Origin: Prinia subflava
Taxonomy: Eukaryota; Chordata; Aves; Passeriformes; Cisticolidae
Assembly: GCF_021018805.1 (NCBI RefSeq)
Contig: NC_086250.1
Span: 68,397,322-68,461,321, forward strand
Direction of reading: 5' to 3'
DNA: 64,000 bases
This document shows, one piece after another, positions 1-13,057 of this stretch. Below the pieces are notes generated by a model. That model was not told the origin of the DNA, made no database searches, and saw only the letters and a program-made list of their open reading frames with translations. Made by a program: the position numbers and the translations under genes. Position 1 is the stretch's first letter; every line of letters starts with the position of its first letter.

Positions 1-3000
1 AATGAGCACCCCAATATCCCCATGGGCAGCAAAGAGACATCAGTGCTGGCATTCTGCAGCAGGCACAGCTCTGCTGGGGCCTGGCACTTGGGTGGTTCAC
101 TCCACAGCCTCTGCCACCCTGCCTTTTGTCAGCACAACCCGTGGCAGCCAGGATTAAAGCCTGCTGAAGGTGAACCTCTGAAAGCAGCACAGACACAACC
201 CTGGGTCTATTCAGTGCCAGGAACCACCTGCTTTGCATTGCATTCTCTTGAAAATGCAACCATCCGTCAGGTTTGTCTTTTCCTTGCAAGCATCTCTAGG
301 GGAGGGGTAGAAACAGGAGTGCTGCAGTGTGACTTTCCTCCAGCTCCAACTTTTCCCCCCTCTCTTCTCCCTCTCTCTGCTCCAGAGAGGTGCTGCCTGA
401 CCCGAGAGCTGCAACCAAAGCTGTGCTGCAGCACCTGTGTGCAGGGTGAATCAGCACCTTTTCCCCCCAAAAAAAGGCTGCTAGGGGAGCTGGGGCAGTT
501 ACATAAGGCTGCAGCAGCTCCGGAAAGTTGATGTCAGAGAGATGAGGCAAGAGCAGCACTGGCAAAGCTCATCAGGAGACAGAGGTGCCTCTCACAGAGG
601 CCTCGCCAGGTAACCCTTGACGGTGAAGTGCCACGCTGAGCAGTAACTCACATTCCTCATCTCTTTACAGCAAAGGCCGAATGACTTCCGGCCCTGTGAG
701 AGGTGGTGGAGTTGGAGCTCCCTTTCCACTCCCAGCCATGTGCAGGAAGCAGCTGCTAATTGTCCAACAGCTCCGGAGTGATGAGGGGGGCTGACAACCC
801 CTCCGAGGCATGTCCCGTCACCTCCAAAGCCTGAGACAAGGGAACCAGGCTGCACCTTGCTACAGGAGCTGTGTAACTCCTTAAGCATCCCTGAAGGCAT
901 CATTATATCCACTGTCATTAGGGCTCTCTCTGCTCTATGGGAAGGGAAAAGGTGACTAATGACTGCCATAGGAGAACACCCAGCTAAACGCTGCACCTTA
1001 CCCGCTGCACTCCAAGCTAGAGCTGGATCATTTCAAAACACTCAAACTGTCAGCCCTCTATCACATATTATTTTAATTGACTGCCATTTCGGAAACATCT
1101 TCCAACCTGGGAGTTTGTATCCTACTTCCAGTCTGCAAAGTCATCACAAATCCTCCTGAGCATTTTCCATATTCCTCGGTTTTTAGGTTTTTGCATTTAT
1201 ATTTATTTCCGAGACTTCTTGCAAAGCTCCCCTCAAAGGGGGCTGGAATTTGCTAGCATGGCATGCATATTTGTACAGCAATGCTGACCACATTCACAAG
1301 AGACTGACTGTGATCACTAACACAAGAGACAGGAGGATTTTCCATGTGACTTTTTTTTCTCCTGTATTGGTTTTGAGTGGTTTTGTATTTTGTTGGATTT
1401 TTTTTAATCACAATGTAGTAATCACAAACCCTGGGAGGAGATTTACTATCCACAGATACTATCCCTGAGGCTGCCCTTTTTTACACCTTTAAACACATAC
1501 AGAAAACCTGTTCTTCACTCCCTGCCAGGTTCTTTCTGCTTCACCACTCCCAACATGTTCCTTTTTCATCACTCCCTCCCCCTTCCCGCTCATTTGTTTT
1601 AGTAGTTCTTCCCCAGGACTCTGCAATTCTTCAAACAGTTCTTTTTGGAGGGCAGCACCTCCTTGACTACACTAAAATCCCTCCTGAAACACATCTGCTG
1701 AACTGCTTGTAAGAAGTTAGTTCTGAAAATTGTGTCTCTCTTTATATTTTTCCAAGCCCAAATTCACCTACCCAGGTGCACCCTAGACTTCAGCTGGGAG
1801 CAACGGATTGAGAATGGGGGGAGAAACATCTCTGGTGGATCATTCTGAACACCTAAGATTTAATGTAATGGAACTATTAATAATATATAAGAAAAGAATT
1901 ATCCAGAGCTTCTTAGTCGGAAAAATCTACAGCTCAAGTCCCATCTGAATCAAAGAAAGATTTTTTTTTCCCTGTTCACTGGGACATGAATTAATACCAA
2001 GTACATAACCTACATTTCCAGCTGAACGTGCAGCATTGCATACAGCCCTCGCTTTATATTTTAGTTCCATCTTCCAAGTATAATCGTCTTAAACTTGCAC
2101 TGAAATGCACTTGTCATTTGCTGCCCATTGTGACAAACGTCAAGGCTTTTTTTTTTTTTCTTTTTTAAATCCTGTTCCCTGTTCTGTTGTTCTGAGTCAT
2201 TAACCCCATCTCCAATTTTAGTATTTACAGCCCTAAATTGGATGGATGGCTTGTTTTTAGCACAGCAGCCCTGATCACAATTGCTGGTGTCTCTCTTTCT
2301 CTTAATTTTCAGCAGGATGTGCACAGGGTTGAATTCTCCAAGTGGCGGGAGGCAAAGTGCTTAATGTACGACCCGGACCACATCCTCAGCCCTGGACTCA
2401 GTGGGGCCCTACATCATTAAAATTAGGCACTTAGTTAAACGCTTTGCCGAATCAGTGCCAACAGCCCAGAGCCTGAAAGCCCTGAGCACCTTCTTTAAGA
2501 GCAGATCTTCTCCCCCCTCCACTCCAGTGCAACCGAAAAGTTTCCAGCGCACACACGAACTTATCTTTGCTCTCTCTCAAACCGTGTCTACTTCAAGCTT
2601 CTAATCTTGTGGCTTTTTATCTTATTCATTGCTCCCTGAATGTGGAATTCACTATCTATTTTCAAAAGGGAAGTAAGTACAACCACTGTTTCCTAGACAA
2701 CAGAAGAGCAAAATTAACTCTTCCCTCACCCCTCCCAAAACACAGACAGAAATATCAAGTTTTGCTGTGAACCACAGCAAAGAGGAGCTACCTCTGAAAT
2801 AACTGAGGTTATAATGCAGCGCATGGGGGGAAAAGAGAGTGCCACTCTGCTATGTCACAAAAACAAACCTTGCCTTTCACTCCACAGACTTTCACAAGCA
2901 AAACACAATTAACCTTGGCTACACAATCCACAAACTCATCTTGACTTATGGTAATTAGAGCAAAGAAAAAATTCCAAAAATTTTACTCATCTAGCATGGG

Positions 3001-3087
3001 TAAAAATTCCTGGTTTTGCAGCAGGGCACAAAAATAGAAATTTAAAGTTGATTGTCTTTGGGTGACATTTCTGTACATGCCAGCAGT
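1..3087. other. CELF2 intron, mostly unique sequence
   Basis: No gene is seen. The first 560 bases are GC-richer and carry an unrecognised 169-codon open frame (22-531) that I do not accept as a gene. A T tract (T13 C T6) lies at 2147-2166. An ancient-repeat fragment near 2384-2459 is listed separately. The rest is AT-rich intronic sequence without recognisable motifs. Minus-strand CELF2 exon 2 is not found here. Confidence 0.6.
2384..2459 (+). repeat. Ancient amniote repeat fragment (tentative)
   Basis: The stretch around 2425-2459, with the motif GCACTTAGTTAAACGC followed by TTTGCCGAATCAGTGCC, resembles a very old interspersed repeat common in turtle and crocodile genomes (a form with GTGCTTAAGTGCTTTGCTGAAT). 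It also shows short inverted ends (GGCACT/AGTGCC). The match is from memory and degraded, and the family name is not known to me. Confidence 0.4.
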
Positions 3088-3380
3088 GATCTCTTCTCTG
3101 AGGTCACCAGTGACAAACCCCAAGGGAATGGCCCAAAGTAGTGGCAGGGGAGGTTTAAGCTGGATATCAGGAAAAGGTTCTTCACCCAGAGGGTGGTTGG
3201 GCACTGGCACAGGCTCCCCAGGGCAGTGGTCACAGCACTGAGCCTGACAGAGCTCAAGAAGTGTTTGGACAGTGCTCTCAAGTACAGGGTGTGACTCTTG
3301 GGGTGTCCTGTGCAGGGACAGGAGTTGGACTCAATGATCCTTGTGGGCCCCTTCCAACTCAGCATATTCTGTGATTCTGA
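3088..3380 (+). mobile_element. CR1 LINE 3' fragment
   Basis: Plus-oriented, 5'-truncated CR1 retrotransposon. It has the characteristic series of CR1 3' segments: GGGGAGGTTTAAGCTGGATA, TTCTTCACCCAGAGGGTGGT, GGCACTGGCACAGGCTCCCC, a GGACTCAATGATCCTTGTGG variant and a terminal TTCTGTGATTCTGA tail. About 290 bases remain, covering the 3' UTR only. Confidence 0.93.
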
Positions 3381-4787
3381 GATGTAAATCACAGAGATGC
3401 AAAGAAACAAAGTTCAAATTAAGCTGAATCTACCATCTTGATAACTCTGTGATGGGTGGTCATCCATCAGGATTACTGCTCAGGCTAAACTTCTCTATAA
3501 CCTGGAATCCAGTGATGTCTCATGCTGGGCAACCTGTACCTGCTTTTATATTATGTCCTTGTGAAACTCCTGGTCTGGACCACTCTGAGGTGACACTAAA
3601 AGAGAATAAGCATTTTTAGACACCAATAAAACAAAACTGTTTCAACTTGTTTTATATTTTAGTGCTTTGCAGTTAGTTTTATGGAGCCTTGAGAATCCTG
3701 AAGTCTTTTCATGGTTGTGTTCTGTAGACATTTGCTTGGGTTGTGCCCATGCACAGCCCTGTAGCCCAGAACAGGGCGAGCCTTGAGACAAGCCACAATC
3801 AAATAAAAGTGATTTGGGGGAATGTTTCTAAGAGATGTGAAGAAGAGATTAATTTTCTGTTGCCAGGGAAAACTCTGAAGGCACCATACAAGTCCTCTGC
3901 AGGTGTGTATTGTGCAATAGCACAGTCTGCAAGCCTGATACATGGTCATAGCATGGCTCATGTAGCTCATGGATGCTTTCAAGGAAAACATCTACAGGGT
4001 AAAGAGCATTTGCAGACTGACTGGAACAGGAAACATGAGAACACTCTATTATTGAGTTGTATAGTTGAGAACTTGGTAATATCAGCACCTCTTCAGCTTC
4101 CCAGAAGTCAGTACCACACGGTGTCTGGTGTGAGGAAGAGAGATAACAAATCTCTTCCTATACACACATGTTTGGGGCTTTTTGCTCCCTTCCCCTAGCC
4201 CCAGTGTACAGCACCAAAATCCATCGTGCTTCCCAGCCTCCTTCCCTTTACCAAAAACGTTGATGCTTGTGTACAGTTGCATTGGTAAATGAGGAAAGAA
4301 AGAAACAACAAAGGAGAAAGAAAAAAACCCTCTAAGTGTATGTCATAAAGGAGGGAAGAAACAGGTTTCTTAATAGTTACCTACTCATGTAGTGCTTAAA
4401 TAAACGCTTGGACACAACATATTCATATAAACTGTATTAGAGCACTTGTACATACATATATTCAGGCACATTTTCCTCCTTTCCAGGCCACACAAATCTG
4501 CAAGCTGCCCTGAATGTCAGAGACATCCAGAGAGGGCTGCAGATAAGAATTTTAGACTTAAAAGTACAACTCACAAAATGCATTATTTGGCTGTCAAACC
4601 AGGACTTGCTAAATTAATGAAGCATTTTAATTCCCAGATCAACAGAAGCAAAGTTAATTTTGTGAAAGTGTGCTAGATTCCAAACCTATTACTATTAAGA
4701 CTAACTTAAACCTCATCTACATTCTTCAGGGAACAGGAAAGGAGAATAAACAGAGGTGAAATTAAGCACAAATGTGAAGTGGTTGGG

Positions 4788-4812
4788 TTTTTTGATTTTT
4801 TTTTCTTTTTTT

Positions 4813-4843
<31 letters not shown>
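4788..4843. repeat. T-rich homopolymer tract
   Basis: About 56 bases of almost pure T with single G and C interruptions. No clear target-site duplication or retroposon body was found beside it. Confidence 0.9.
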
Positions 4844-6611
4844 AACTGCAGTAATTTTGAGGAAAGAAACTTAGAGGCCTGTTAGCACTAATTCCTAATA
4901 GACTGGTCCATTTTCCTGCAGCCTATCAGATGCCATTTCCTTCATGCACACTTATTTTTTTTTCCCTTTCACTCTACAACGACTAGCAAATGCATTTGGT
5001 TTTGCAGAGGTTAAGCCTATATTTCCCAAATTATTATTTGTCTTGTAGGAGCTATTCAGACCTTTCATGGATCAGGGTCCTCAGAATTAGGTTTTGTATA
5101 AACACAGTACAAGGAAATGGCCTTTTCTCCAAAAATCTTTCACAGTCTCAGGTCTCAAATGAGTCTGAAATGAGAAACAAATCTACTGAATGGAAAGAAG
5201 AAATGCAGAACTTGATGTATAGCCTCCCTTTAAAGGAACAATTTTACTTTATGTTTGGAAAAGGTAGGATGAATTTGATGTTCTAAGACAGAAAGTCTTG
5301 GGAAAGGGGGGCAGTGATGAGAGGAGACGAGAAATGATCTCTACAGGCCAGGGAAGATTTCATTTTGAAGAATTCTCTTGCACTATCCTTGTGAGTTCTG
5401 AGCTCAGTGGCTTTGAGAGGAATGGAAAGGCCCTACTCTTTCTGGTGCTGCACAAGAAATCACCAAACAATTTGGCAAGCAGGTGACTTGGTTGACATGA
5501 AGAAACCAAGGTTCAAGTTTCTCACTCAAATCAGGCCAGTCCAGAGAGTGGCCCAGTTGGTAGCTTGCTAGCTTCACCTAGATCCATCTCTTTCTCACCT
5601 GCTTCCACCCCTGAGCAAAGGACTGTTCCTTGACAGAAAGCTGGTGGACTTCCATAAAACCAGCTGGGTAACACAGACATTTTGTAAAGAGAATATTATC
5701 ACCAGGAGTTCCCAAACCACATAAACCCCAAATCTTCATCTTCACTTTCAGCATTTGACAAAGAGCTTCTGAGACAAGCCTGCATTTGGGATGCTCCTTT
5801 TGCTTTTCCTGAGCCTTCTGCTTTCTAGCTGGCTCTAGGGCTCAGCCTGGACAAATGGGACCAGCCAATTAACACCACATTCTTCACCTAACTTGACTCC
5901 AATCAAGATGGATTACATAAAGACAAACCTGACACAAAAATCTGGTCTCGTTTCTGTGCGACACACAGGTGTCCCACCAGGCCCTTCAAAGGAAAAGGCC
6001 TGAGTAAATATTTGACAAATCCAAGATTTACCAGCCCCACTTGGGCATTTTGATCAATGGGTGTCTCTAGGATAAGAAAAAGTGGGACCTGAAGGGGCAA
6101 ATGCCCTTCATGTGGCAACCATGGAAGAACTGTTATCTTTTTAGACTGCATTAATCCCACAAAAGAAGGGACTCACAAAAATACTTTCAGGGATAGGAAT
6201 CCAGATCTGGGTTCCCTCTACAGACACCAGACAAAAAGTTCCCCAGATGGAATGCAGAGCACCAACATTTGGCTCCAGCAAGACATTTCAGAACTCGATC
6301 CTCTCATTTTCCAGTGATTATGGAGGATGCCAAAAAAGATAATCCTCCTTGCAAATGTCTCCAAAGGCTCCAGGCTGGATTGAAAGGATGGTTTTATATT
6401 AAGATGAGAGCACAGATTCAGCTTTGCTGGGCTTCAATATCAAATTTTCTTTACCAAGACATTGACACACTTCATAAAAATGTTCAGGGCTCCTCAGAGA
6501 AAAAGCACTAAGTTAAAACTAAACCATCACTACTTCCATAGAAAATGAATATGAGATTTAACAATGTATTTCTGTGCTTGCAAAAATGGGTAGGAAGACT
6601 AAAATAATTGT

Positions 6612-6665
6612 CCTGATTTTCAGGGTCTAACTTTAGACACCCAAATTTGAAAATTTAGGTCATGT
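6612..6665 (+). repeat. Ancient amniote repeat fragment (tentative)
   Basis: The segments CTGATTTTCAGGGTCTAACT and TAGACACCCAAATTTGAAAA resemble an old interspersed repeat seen widely in reptile and bird DNA (forms with GGCACCCAAATTTGAAAAT). The match is from memory, short and diverged. Confidence 0.4.
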
Positions 6666-9171
6666 GACAGTCTACACTATTTAAATCTCATCCTCTGGAT
6701 TACTGCAACATGAAGCCACCTTTTACTGTCCCTGTGGTTGTGATTTTTAAATGAAAACTGTTTAGGGTAAGAAGTTTTTCCCCGTATTAAAATGTTCTGA
6801 AAACTCCACCATCATATTCATCAGCACTAGGAACGACAGCAGCTTCAAACTTGGGGCATTTTATTTTGGAGAATTAACCATTAAGAAAGGCCTCTGTGTG
6901 CCTGGAAATGCAGAACCTTTGCCAAGTTTATCAATAGACAGAGGCAAAATTGCTGTCAACCTGACCTGGACAATTGCAAAGGGTTCATTATTCATGCTCA
7001 TTCAATTTCTGGCCGTTTTGCTGAGACAAGGATGATACTCAGTGCCAATTGAGATGGTGGTTTGGAGATGGACACTTTCCCACTATAAACTGGACCACAT
7101 CCACTGGCTTATTTCAACACTGAACAGCTGTTGCAAGAAAAAAAAAATCCTGATCCAAGCCAGTGTCCCAGAGGTAAGGGATCCTGTAAAAAGAAATGGT
7201 ATTCAGATGTAATGTTCATAAAATTATGTTTCAATTTAAATGGCAGTTTGGGAATAGAGAAATACAAAGACTTCTTTTAACCCTTTGCTTTCTAACTTTG
7301 AAAACAGCCAAGCTCATAAAACTGTGACCTCAAAATCCTGTTCTCTCATGCAGTTTGCTGCATGAAGTTTCAAAGGAGGGACAGACTTTCCAGAGCGTGT
7401 AACTAAGAAGCAAAGGTAAGGAGGAAAAGCTATTAAAAAACATCCCTTATAAGTGGGGGGTTTGAATGGTACTCTCAAAATTGCATTTATGGTGAACCAT
7501 AATATTTTAAGGGTGTGCCACTACTATGTGAACATAATCCCAATTCTTTGGTATTGATTACATAATAAAGATATGTGACAGCTTTTTGCAAACATTTGCA
7601 TTCATTATTTCCCACTATTATTCAGGTCAAGTATCTTTATCACTAAAGCTGTAGAATAAACCTTATTTATTTTGGTACATCTGTTTGCTCCCTAGAGAGA
7701 AAATGGCACACACAATTAGAAATCTAAAAAAACCTATTTTGCTTGCATTTTCTATGCATATTTAAAGAACTTTCCAAGAATACAACAGTCGGAAAATGGG
7801 AGAAATCGCATTTCCTTTGAATCATTCATGTAGTTCTACGCCCTGAACATAAACAGTTTCTTCTTTAGTTGTTCTTATTCATGTAATAGACCACCTGTCA
7901 TACTGCAACAGCATCACAGTAGTTTCCAGAAGTCCAGTAATGTCAGAAACACAGGAATACAACAATCCCCAGCTTGCCTATCTACCTTGGTTTCAGAAAG
8001 CTGAGTACACATGATGGTAGTGGAAAACACCTGAAGTGAGCATTGTCATGCTGGAAAATGCCTACCCTGTTGTGTACATCCTTCTTACTGCTCTGGTTTT
8101 CATACTCTGGCCTGGTCACTCATCTACAGCTGCTGTGGTAACACCTGTCCTAAAGTTATACCCAAGGTTTTGTCTTTCTCTGTGCCCTTTTAGGGCTAAG
8201 GAACTCTTGAGCAGCTGAACTGCAGAAGGACTTATTTGGAAACATCTTCGTGATGTCCTGAGACTCAGAAGCCATGAAGTGCCTTCTGGGACAGGGTCTC
8301 CCACATGGTTTCTGAGCTCCAGAAAGCACAACCTTTATCTAAGTGCAGTCACATATGGTTGAAACTGTCTTTGGTTGAAACTTTGCGAGGAAAAACTACG
8401 CAAGAATGCTTTAATTACCCATGCAGCATATTGCATGCTCATATTAACGATGCCTTTACTTCTGCAACACAAAAACAGGAGGTGCAAAGAGGTTTAGAAA
8501 TGCTGTAGGATTTCATATCACAGCATCAACCACGATGTGGTTTCTGAACAGACCAGCCTCCAGCTCCTCAAAAAACCCCACTCTGTGAGGTTCCATCTTA
8601 GTGGTATCCAAAATGCAGCTGAAAGGCTCCTATTCCTTCTTAATCCAAAGACCTGTATAGGACATAATTTTGAAATAACCAGGGAAGAAAACACAAACTG
8701 AAAAGACAGTCCTTCCTCCAGCATCTGCCAGTTTGTTTATCTGCCTCTGCTTGAGCTGCTTGGCGAAACACAAGGCATATAATGCTGTCAAAAATCAAAC
8801 CCAAATCCAAATCCATTGGGATGGCAAAGGACCAAGATGCTGGGAACCAGGCATCTCCTGGCCTCTGCCAGTGCCATCCAATGAGCCTGGATGCATCTCC
8901 TGTCATTCAGGTGTGCTTTGCACATAATTGTTCACATTCCAACAATTTTTTGCTTGCTAAGACAGGGCCTTGTGTGTCTTTGTAGTATGCTTGGATAGGG
9001 TGAAGAGGAAAAGGAACCCACAGGCATCCTGTGACCATCAAAATGCAAAATGTTAATAGCTTCCAATAATTCAGTCTACCTTCACCAAGTAAAGACAAAC
9101 ATCAGAAAATCAGGAGAAAAAGAAAACTCCTGCTCTTGGCTTCTCTAAAGAAGACTAAATCAAGCATATAA

Positions 9172-9670
9172 GGTCCTAGTTTCGCTCGGATAGGGTTAAT
9201 TTTCCTCCCAGCAGCTGGTGCAGTGCTGTGTTTTGGATTTAGGATGAGAATAATGTTGATAACTTACTGCTCTTCTGGTGGTGGCTAAGCAGGGTTTACA
9301 CCAACTCACAAAGACTTTTCAGCCCACCTGTGACGTGGCTGGGGGGCACAGCGAGCTGGGAGGGGACACAGTAGGGACAGCCTACCCCAAGTGTCCAAAG
9401 GGACATTCCACACTCTGTGGTGCTGTGTATAAAAGTGTATAAACTGGAGGCAAAGCTGGCTGGGGGCTGCTGCTCAGGAACTGGCTGGGCTTCAGTTAGG
9501 TGGTGGTGAGAAATTCCATTGTGCATCACATTTGTTCTATATTCTTTTATTACTGTAATATTTTTTTCCCTGTTAAAGTATCTCAACCTATGAATTTTCC
9601 TTCCAGCTCCCTATTCTTTCCCCCATTCCACTGGGGGCAGAGGAGGAACAAGCAAGTGGGTTAAACCACA
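9172..9670 (+). mobile_element. Solo LTR of an avian endogenous retrovirus
   Basis: About 500 bases match, block by block, a long terminal repeat familiar from neoavian genomes. The diagnostic blocks are TGGATTTAGGATGAGAATAA followed by TGTTGATAAC near 9233-9265, a TATA region (GTATAAAAGTGTATAAACTG, 9427-9446), TTGTGCATCACATTTGTTCT, a CCATTCCACTGGGGGCAGAG block and a terminal GGGTTAAACCACA. There is no second LTR or gag/pol between LTRs, so this is a solo LTR left by recombination. It is internally shortened near its 3' end, and no clear target-site duplication remains. I believe it is ERVL-like but cannot name the family with certainty. Confidence 0.88.
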
Positions 9671-10848
9671 TTCTCTAAGTTGCTCCTTCTTAGATTTGCA
9701 AGACAGGTGTTATCTCTCTTGGAGAGAGAGAAGAGAAGCTAGCATACCCCAGAAGTAAAAAACACACAGGAACAGTTGAAATGCACATGCTATTGGATGG
9801 ATTATCTTTAGGTCTCATATACAGTCATCTCAAAAGGAATACATCCTCCACAAATGTAAACATTCTCTTCCAGGGTTGTACTTGTTTAACATCCACTGCT
9901 GAATGTTATTGTTCCTCACGTATTGCAGTGACACAGTTGCAGTTAAGCAAACACCACTACTGCACAAGAGGGTTGGTTTTAATACAAGCAAATGAATTAA
10001 ACTAGACATAAGCAGGTTATGAAATAATGAGGGAGTTGCCAAGAATCAAAGAAGAGATTGAATTTAACCATTATTAAAATGACAAAACTTGGGATCACCA
10101 ACTGTAAACAATTTTCATCACCTAATTAAACAGCCCATTAGTGTTTTCAAAAGAGATGGCTGGCGGTGGCCACTCAGAAAAACTGTTGACTTTGCAATGG
10201 TTTGTGCTCTGAGTTAATGGAGTTGATTTCAAACAAGCACTTCCCCTATGCAATTCATTACAATCACATTAAATCCTCTGTGTAATGCTGCTCACTCTGG
10301 AATCCAACCTGAGCCTGCAGTGCCCAGCACTGGGGCTGCATCTGGCTGCAGCACCAACCACCCCAGGGATGCACAGAGCACAGGAGGGGGTGAGAGCACA
10401 GCCCATCACCTCAACAACCCTGCTGGATGAAGATTACTTAGTGTGCAAAATAATAATAAATACATATGTGTATGTATATATATATATATATATACATACA
10501 CACGCATACATATATATATACACACACACACATATATATACACACATATATGAAGCTGGGTTTAGGGGCAGGGAAGAAACAAGGGAAGAAACACCACACA
10601 TCTAATTTTGATTGCATTCTTACACTGGGTCAAACAATATGAAATGACCAAGCAGAATCTGAAGTGCGTTTTATGAAGTTACACTGCCAATGAAAAAAAT
10701 GAAAAACCCTAGAGAAAAGTTAATTTCTATAAAAATTTTGAAGCAGGTTGAGCCCCCACTGACACGGAATTTTGCAGTTGTGACGAATGTTCCTGTCCAA
10801 AGTTTCTCAGAAGTCTCTAACCACCCATGGACATCAATTTAGAAACAA
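9671..10848. other. CELF2 intron with dinucleotide repeats
   Basis: No gene. The main content is the TA/CA/TG microsatellite listed separately; the rest is unique intronic sequence. Confidence 0.6.
10461..10552. repeat. Compound (TA)n/(CA)n/(TG)n microsatellite
   Basis: About 90 bases of alternating purine-pyrimidine sequence: TATG/TATA runs, then CACA and TATA blocks. It is probably length-polymorphic. A tyrosine/isoleucine/threonine-rich open frame crossing it is an artefact. Confidence 0.95.
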
Positions 10849-11237
10849 TCACAGAATAGTTTTGTTATGAAAGGATCTTAAAGATCAAGTCCAGTCTCAC
10901 TGTCATGGGGCAGGGACACTTTCTACGAGACCAGGTTGTTCATAGCTCCATCCACTCTGGCCTTGAAAATTTCCAGGGATGGGACATCTTCAACTTCTCT
11001 GGGCAGCTTGTTCCAGGGCCTCAACATCCTCTCAGTAAAGACTTTCTTTCTAACATCTAATCTAAACCTGGATGCTCTCAGTTTAAAGCCATTATCCTTT
11101 GCAGTCCCTTGTTCAAAGTCCTGCTCCAGCTCTCTTGTAGCCCCTTTTGGTACTGAAAGGTGCTAAAAGGCCTCCCAAAAGCCAGGCTTCTCCAGACTGA
11201 ACAACTCTCTCAATTTTTCTTCTAGTGAAGGGCTTAA
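10849..11237 (-). mobile_element. CR1 LINE 3' fragment
   Basis: Minus-oriented CR1 fragment. On the plus strand it begins with TCACAGAATAG, the reverse of the CR1 tail. It continues with GGCCTTGAAAATTTCCAGGG, GGGCAGCTTGTTCCAGGGCC, TAAAGACTTTCTTTCTAACA and a CCAGGCTTCTCCAGACTGAA segment near the 5' break. These blocks occur in the order expected for a CR1 3' UTR. Confidence 0.93.
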
Positions 11238-12581
11238 CCAAGACTCCTGGAGTATGTGTGCAATCCCAGTCACCTGCTGAAGTGGTTTGCCAAATGCTTC
11301 AGTGTGATCTGTGGCAGAAAATTCAAACACTGATATTCCCTTCTGAGCCACCACCCATGCCAGGAAAGATGAAAAGAGCAAGATTTGCCAGTGGCACGAA
11401 CAAGGTACTGTAAAAGTTCCCTGGCTATCCACAGAGAACAAAAAATTAAAGAGGGCGAAGATTTGTTAAACTGCTCCAAATTATTGTGAGTCATTGTTTA
11501 GAACAAGCATTTTCCTGTCTTTATCTCTCTTAAATAGAACTGTATCTGAAAATATATTTGTTTATGCAAATTGGACATCCCTCTCCTATTTGAATTAGCA
11601 CCATAAGTACATTCTGTATCAGTGCAGACATACTTGATGTATTTAATGTCAACACTACTAGCAATGATGGAGATTGGAAATACTGCTCTGCTTGTTGGCC
11701 ATGGAATAAATTTGCCAAACAGAATCACTGTAGCTCTAGAGTTTAAATTAATGCAAGCAACACTGTTATCAGTCGTCTTTAGCCTGCCACTCTTAGCTTC
11801 TAACAGAAACATTTAGGAATAGGAAGCATTACATCTGGCTACAGCTGCATATTACATGGTCCATTGAGACTTAGATGCTGATGGCTGAACTGAATAACAA
11901 ACAGCTGGGTATAAATGCAAAGATCAGGGAATCATAAGAAAATGCTTGTACGGTATCTTTGAAGCCTCAAACACAATGATACTGTATTAGTGCTATTAGC
12001 ATCACAGAATGGAATAGCCTGAGGATCAGCTTTCAGCTCCTCAGTGAGGGGAAACAGAAACTTTAAGGCAGGTAGTGGCAGACTCCTTTCTGACTACTGT
12101 AATATTTATATTCAAACAGTGTATTTTACTAAAAAGCTGGTTGTGAAACATCAATCCTGTTTGCAGTGCCAGGCAAAAGTCAGCCTTCCTCAGGAGTTAT
12201 GGGACATAATTCCTCTCCATCCTTGGGAAAGTCCTGAGAATCTTTTAGAAGTAGCAAACATATTTTCAGTGCCATTGGAAATTTACGATACAAATATCTG
12301 AGATGGGACAAGCTTGATTCAATGCAGCCACAAGCCAATTTACTGAAAATTGTCTTCCACTCCCCCATAGGTCTAAGAATTGCTAAGAAGGAAAAGCAAG
12401 TAGCAGAGTTTTGGTGTGGCCACAGTGATGGGTCTTTCCCATCTGTCCTTCAGGTGCTCACAGAACACGAGCTGCTGTGCCATCCTTGCAACTCAGCAGC
12501 TTCCAGTGGAAGAGGGTTTTATTTTTGAGATAAAGAACAAATGAGTGTTATTCTATTAAATTTACTATACAGACTGCACGT
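11238..12581. other. CELF2 intron, unique sequence
   Basis: No gene or recognisable repeat is seen. Open frames are short and lack family features. Confidence 0.6.
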
Positions 12582-13057
12582 TGTCAGGAGTGACACTTGA
12601 CGCGACTGTCTGGCCTACAAAGCAACAGTACAGAAAGCATCAAAAGACCTCTCGAAGGCAACTGAAGAACAAAGACAAAAAATCCTGAGTGTGGCAGGAG
12701 AGAAGACCTAAAAATTGTCACTAATTGGCATAAGGGAAGAAAAAATAGCTTGCAGACCCTTTTATAAATAGACTGCTTGTTCAGAAAGTGAATGTGAGTA
12801 GTCTGGACTTGTAAAACCTAGAAACCTGTTTTCCTGCCTAATGGGACATCCTACAGCTCAAAGGGCACTTTGTTAACTCTTGTCCAACTCTACCAGAATT
12901 GGCAGGGAGGGGAATGCCTGGGGAAGGGGATAAGTACCCAAGATAAGTGAATATAGGTGTATAACAAGAAAAAATGAGGAGCCCCTCTCCTTGTAGCTCC
13001 TCTCACAGAACTCGTGTCTCCCTGTACTGAAGGTCGTTAGTGAATGTTCCCATCTCA
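12582..13057 (+). mobile_element. Possible solo LTR (second ERV type)
   Basis: The segment starts TGTCAGGAGTGACA and has TATA-like boxes near 12949-12966. Downstream it shows an R-region-like stretch (GAGCCCCTCTCCTTGTAGCT, then AACTCGTGTCTCCCTGTACT) typical of the polyadenylation part of avian retroviral LTRs. Shortly after the proposed end, TGGCGACTC at 13063 resembles the start of a primer-binding site. No gag/pol reading frame follows. The family is not recognised and the borders are guesses; it could be ordinary intron. Confidence 0.4.

Larger units (their letters stand above)
3381..9171. other. CELF2 intron, unique sequence
   Basis: No gene is seen. It contains a long T-rich tract (4788-4843), an ancient-repeat fragment near 6612-6665 and a small perfect inverted repeat at 7346-7365 (TCATGCAG, 4-base loop, CTGCATGA). 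The remaining sequence is AT-rich and unremarkable, and open frames are short and unrecognised. Confidence 0.6.

Noticed and set aside
22..531. 169-codon open frame on the plus strand
   Set aside because: No recognisable domain, Cys/Ser/Pro-rich composition typical of chance frames in GC-richer DNA, no promoter or splice context.
2280..2400. Pyrimidine tract and CAG followed by an open stretch (plus strand), exon-like
   Set aside because: No good donor and no homology; the following sequence looks like an ancient repeat.
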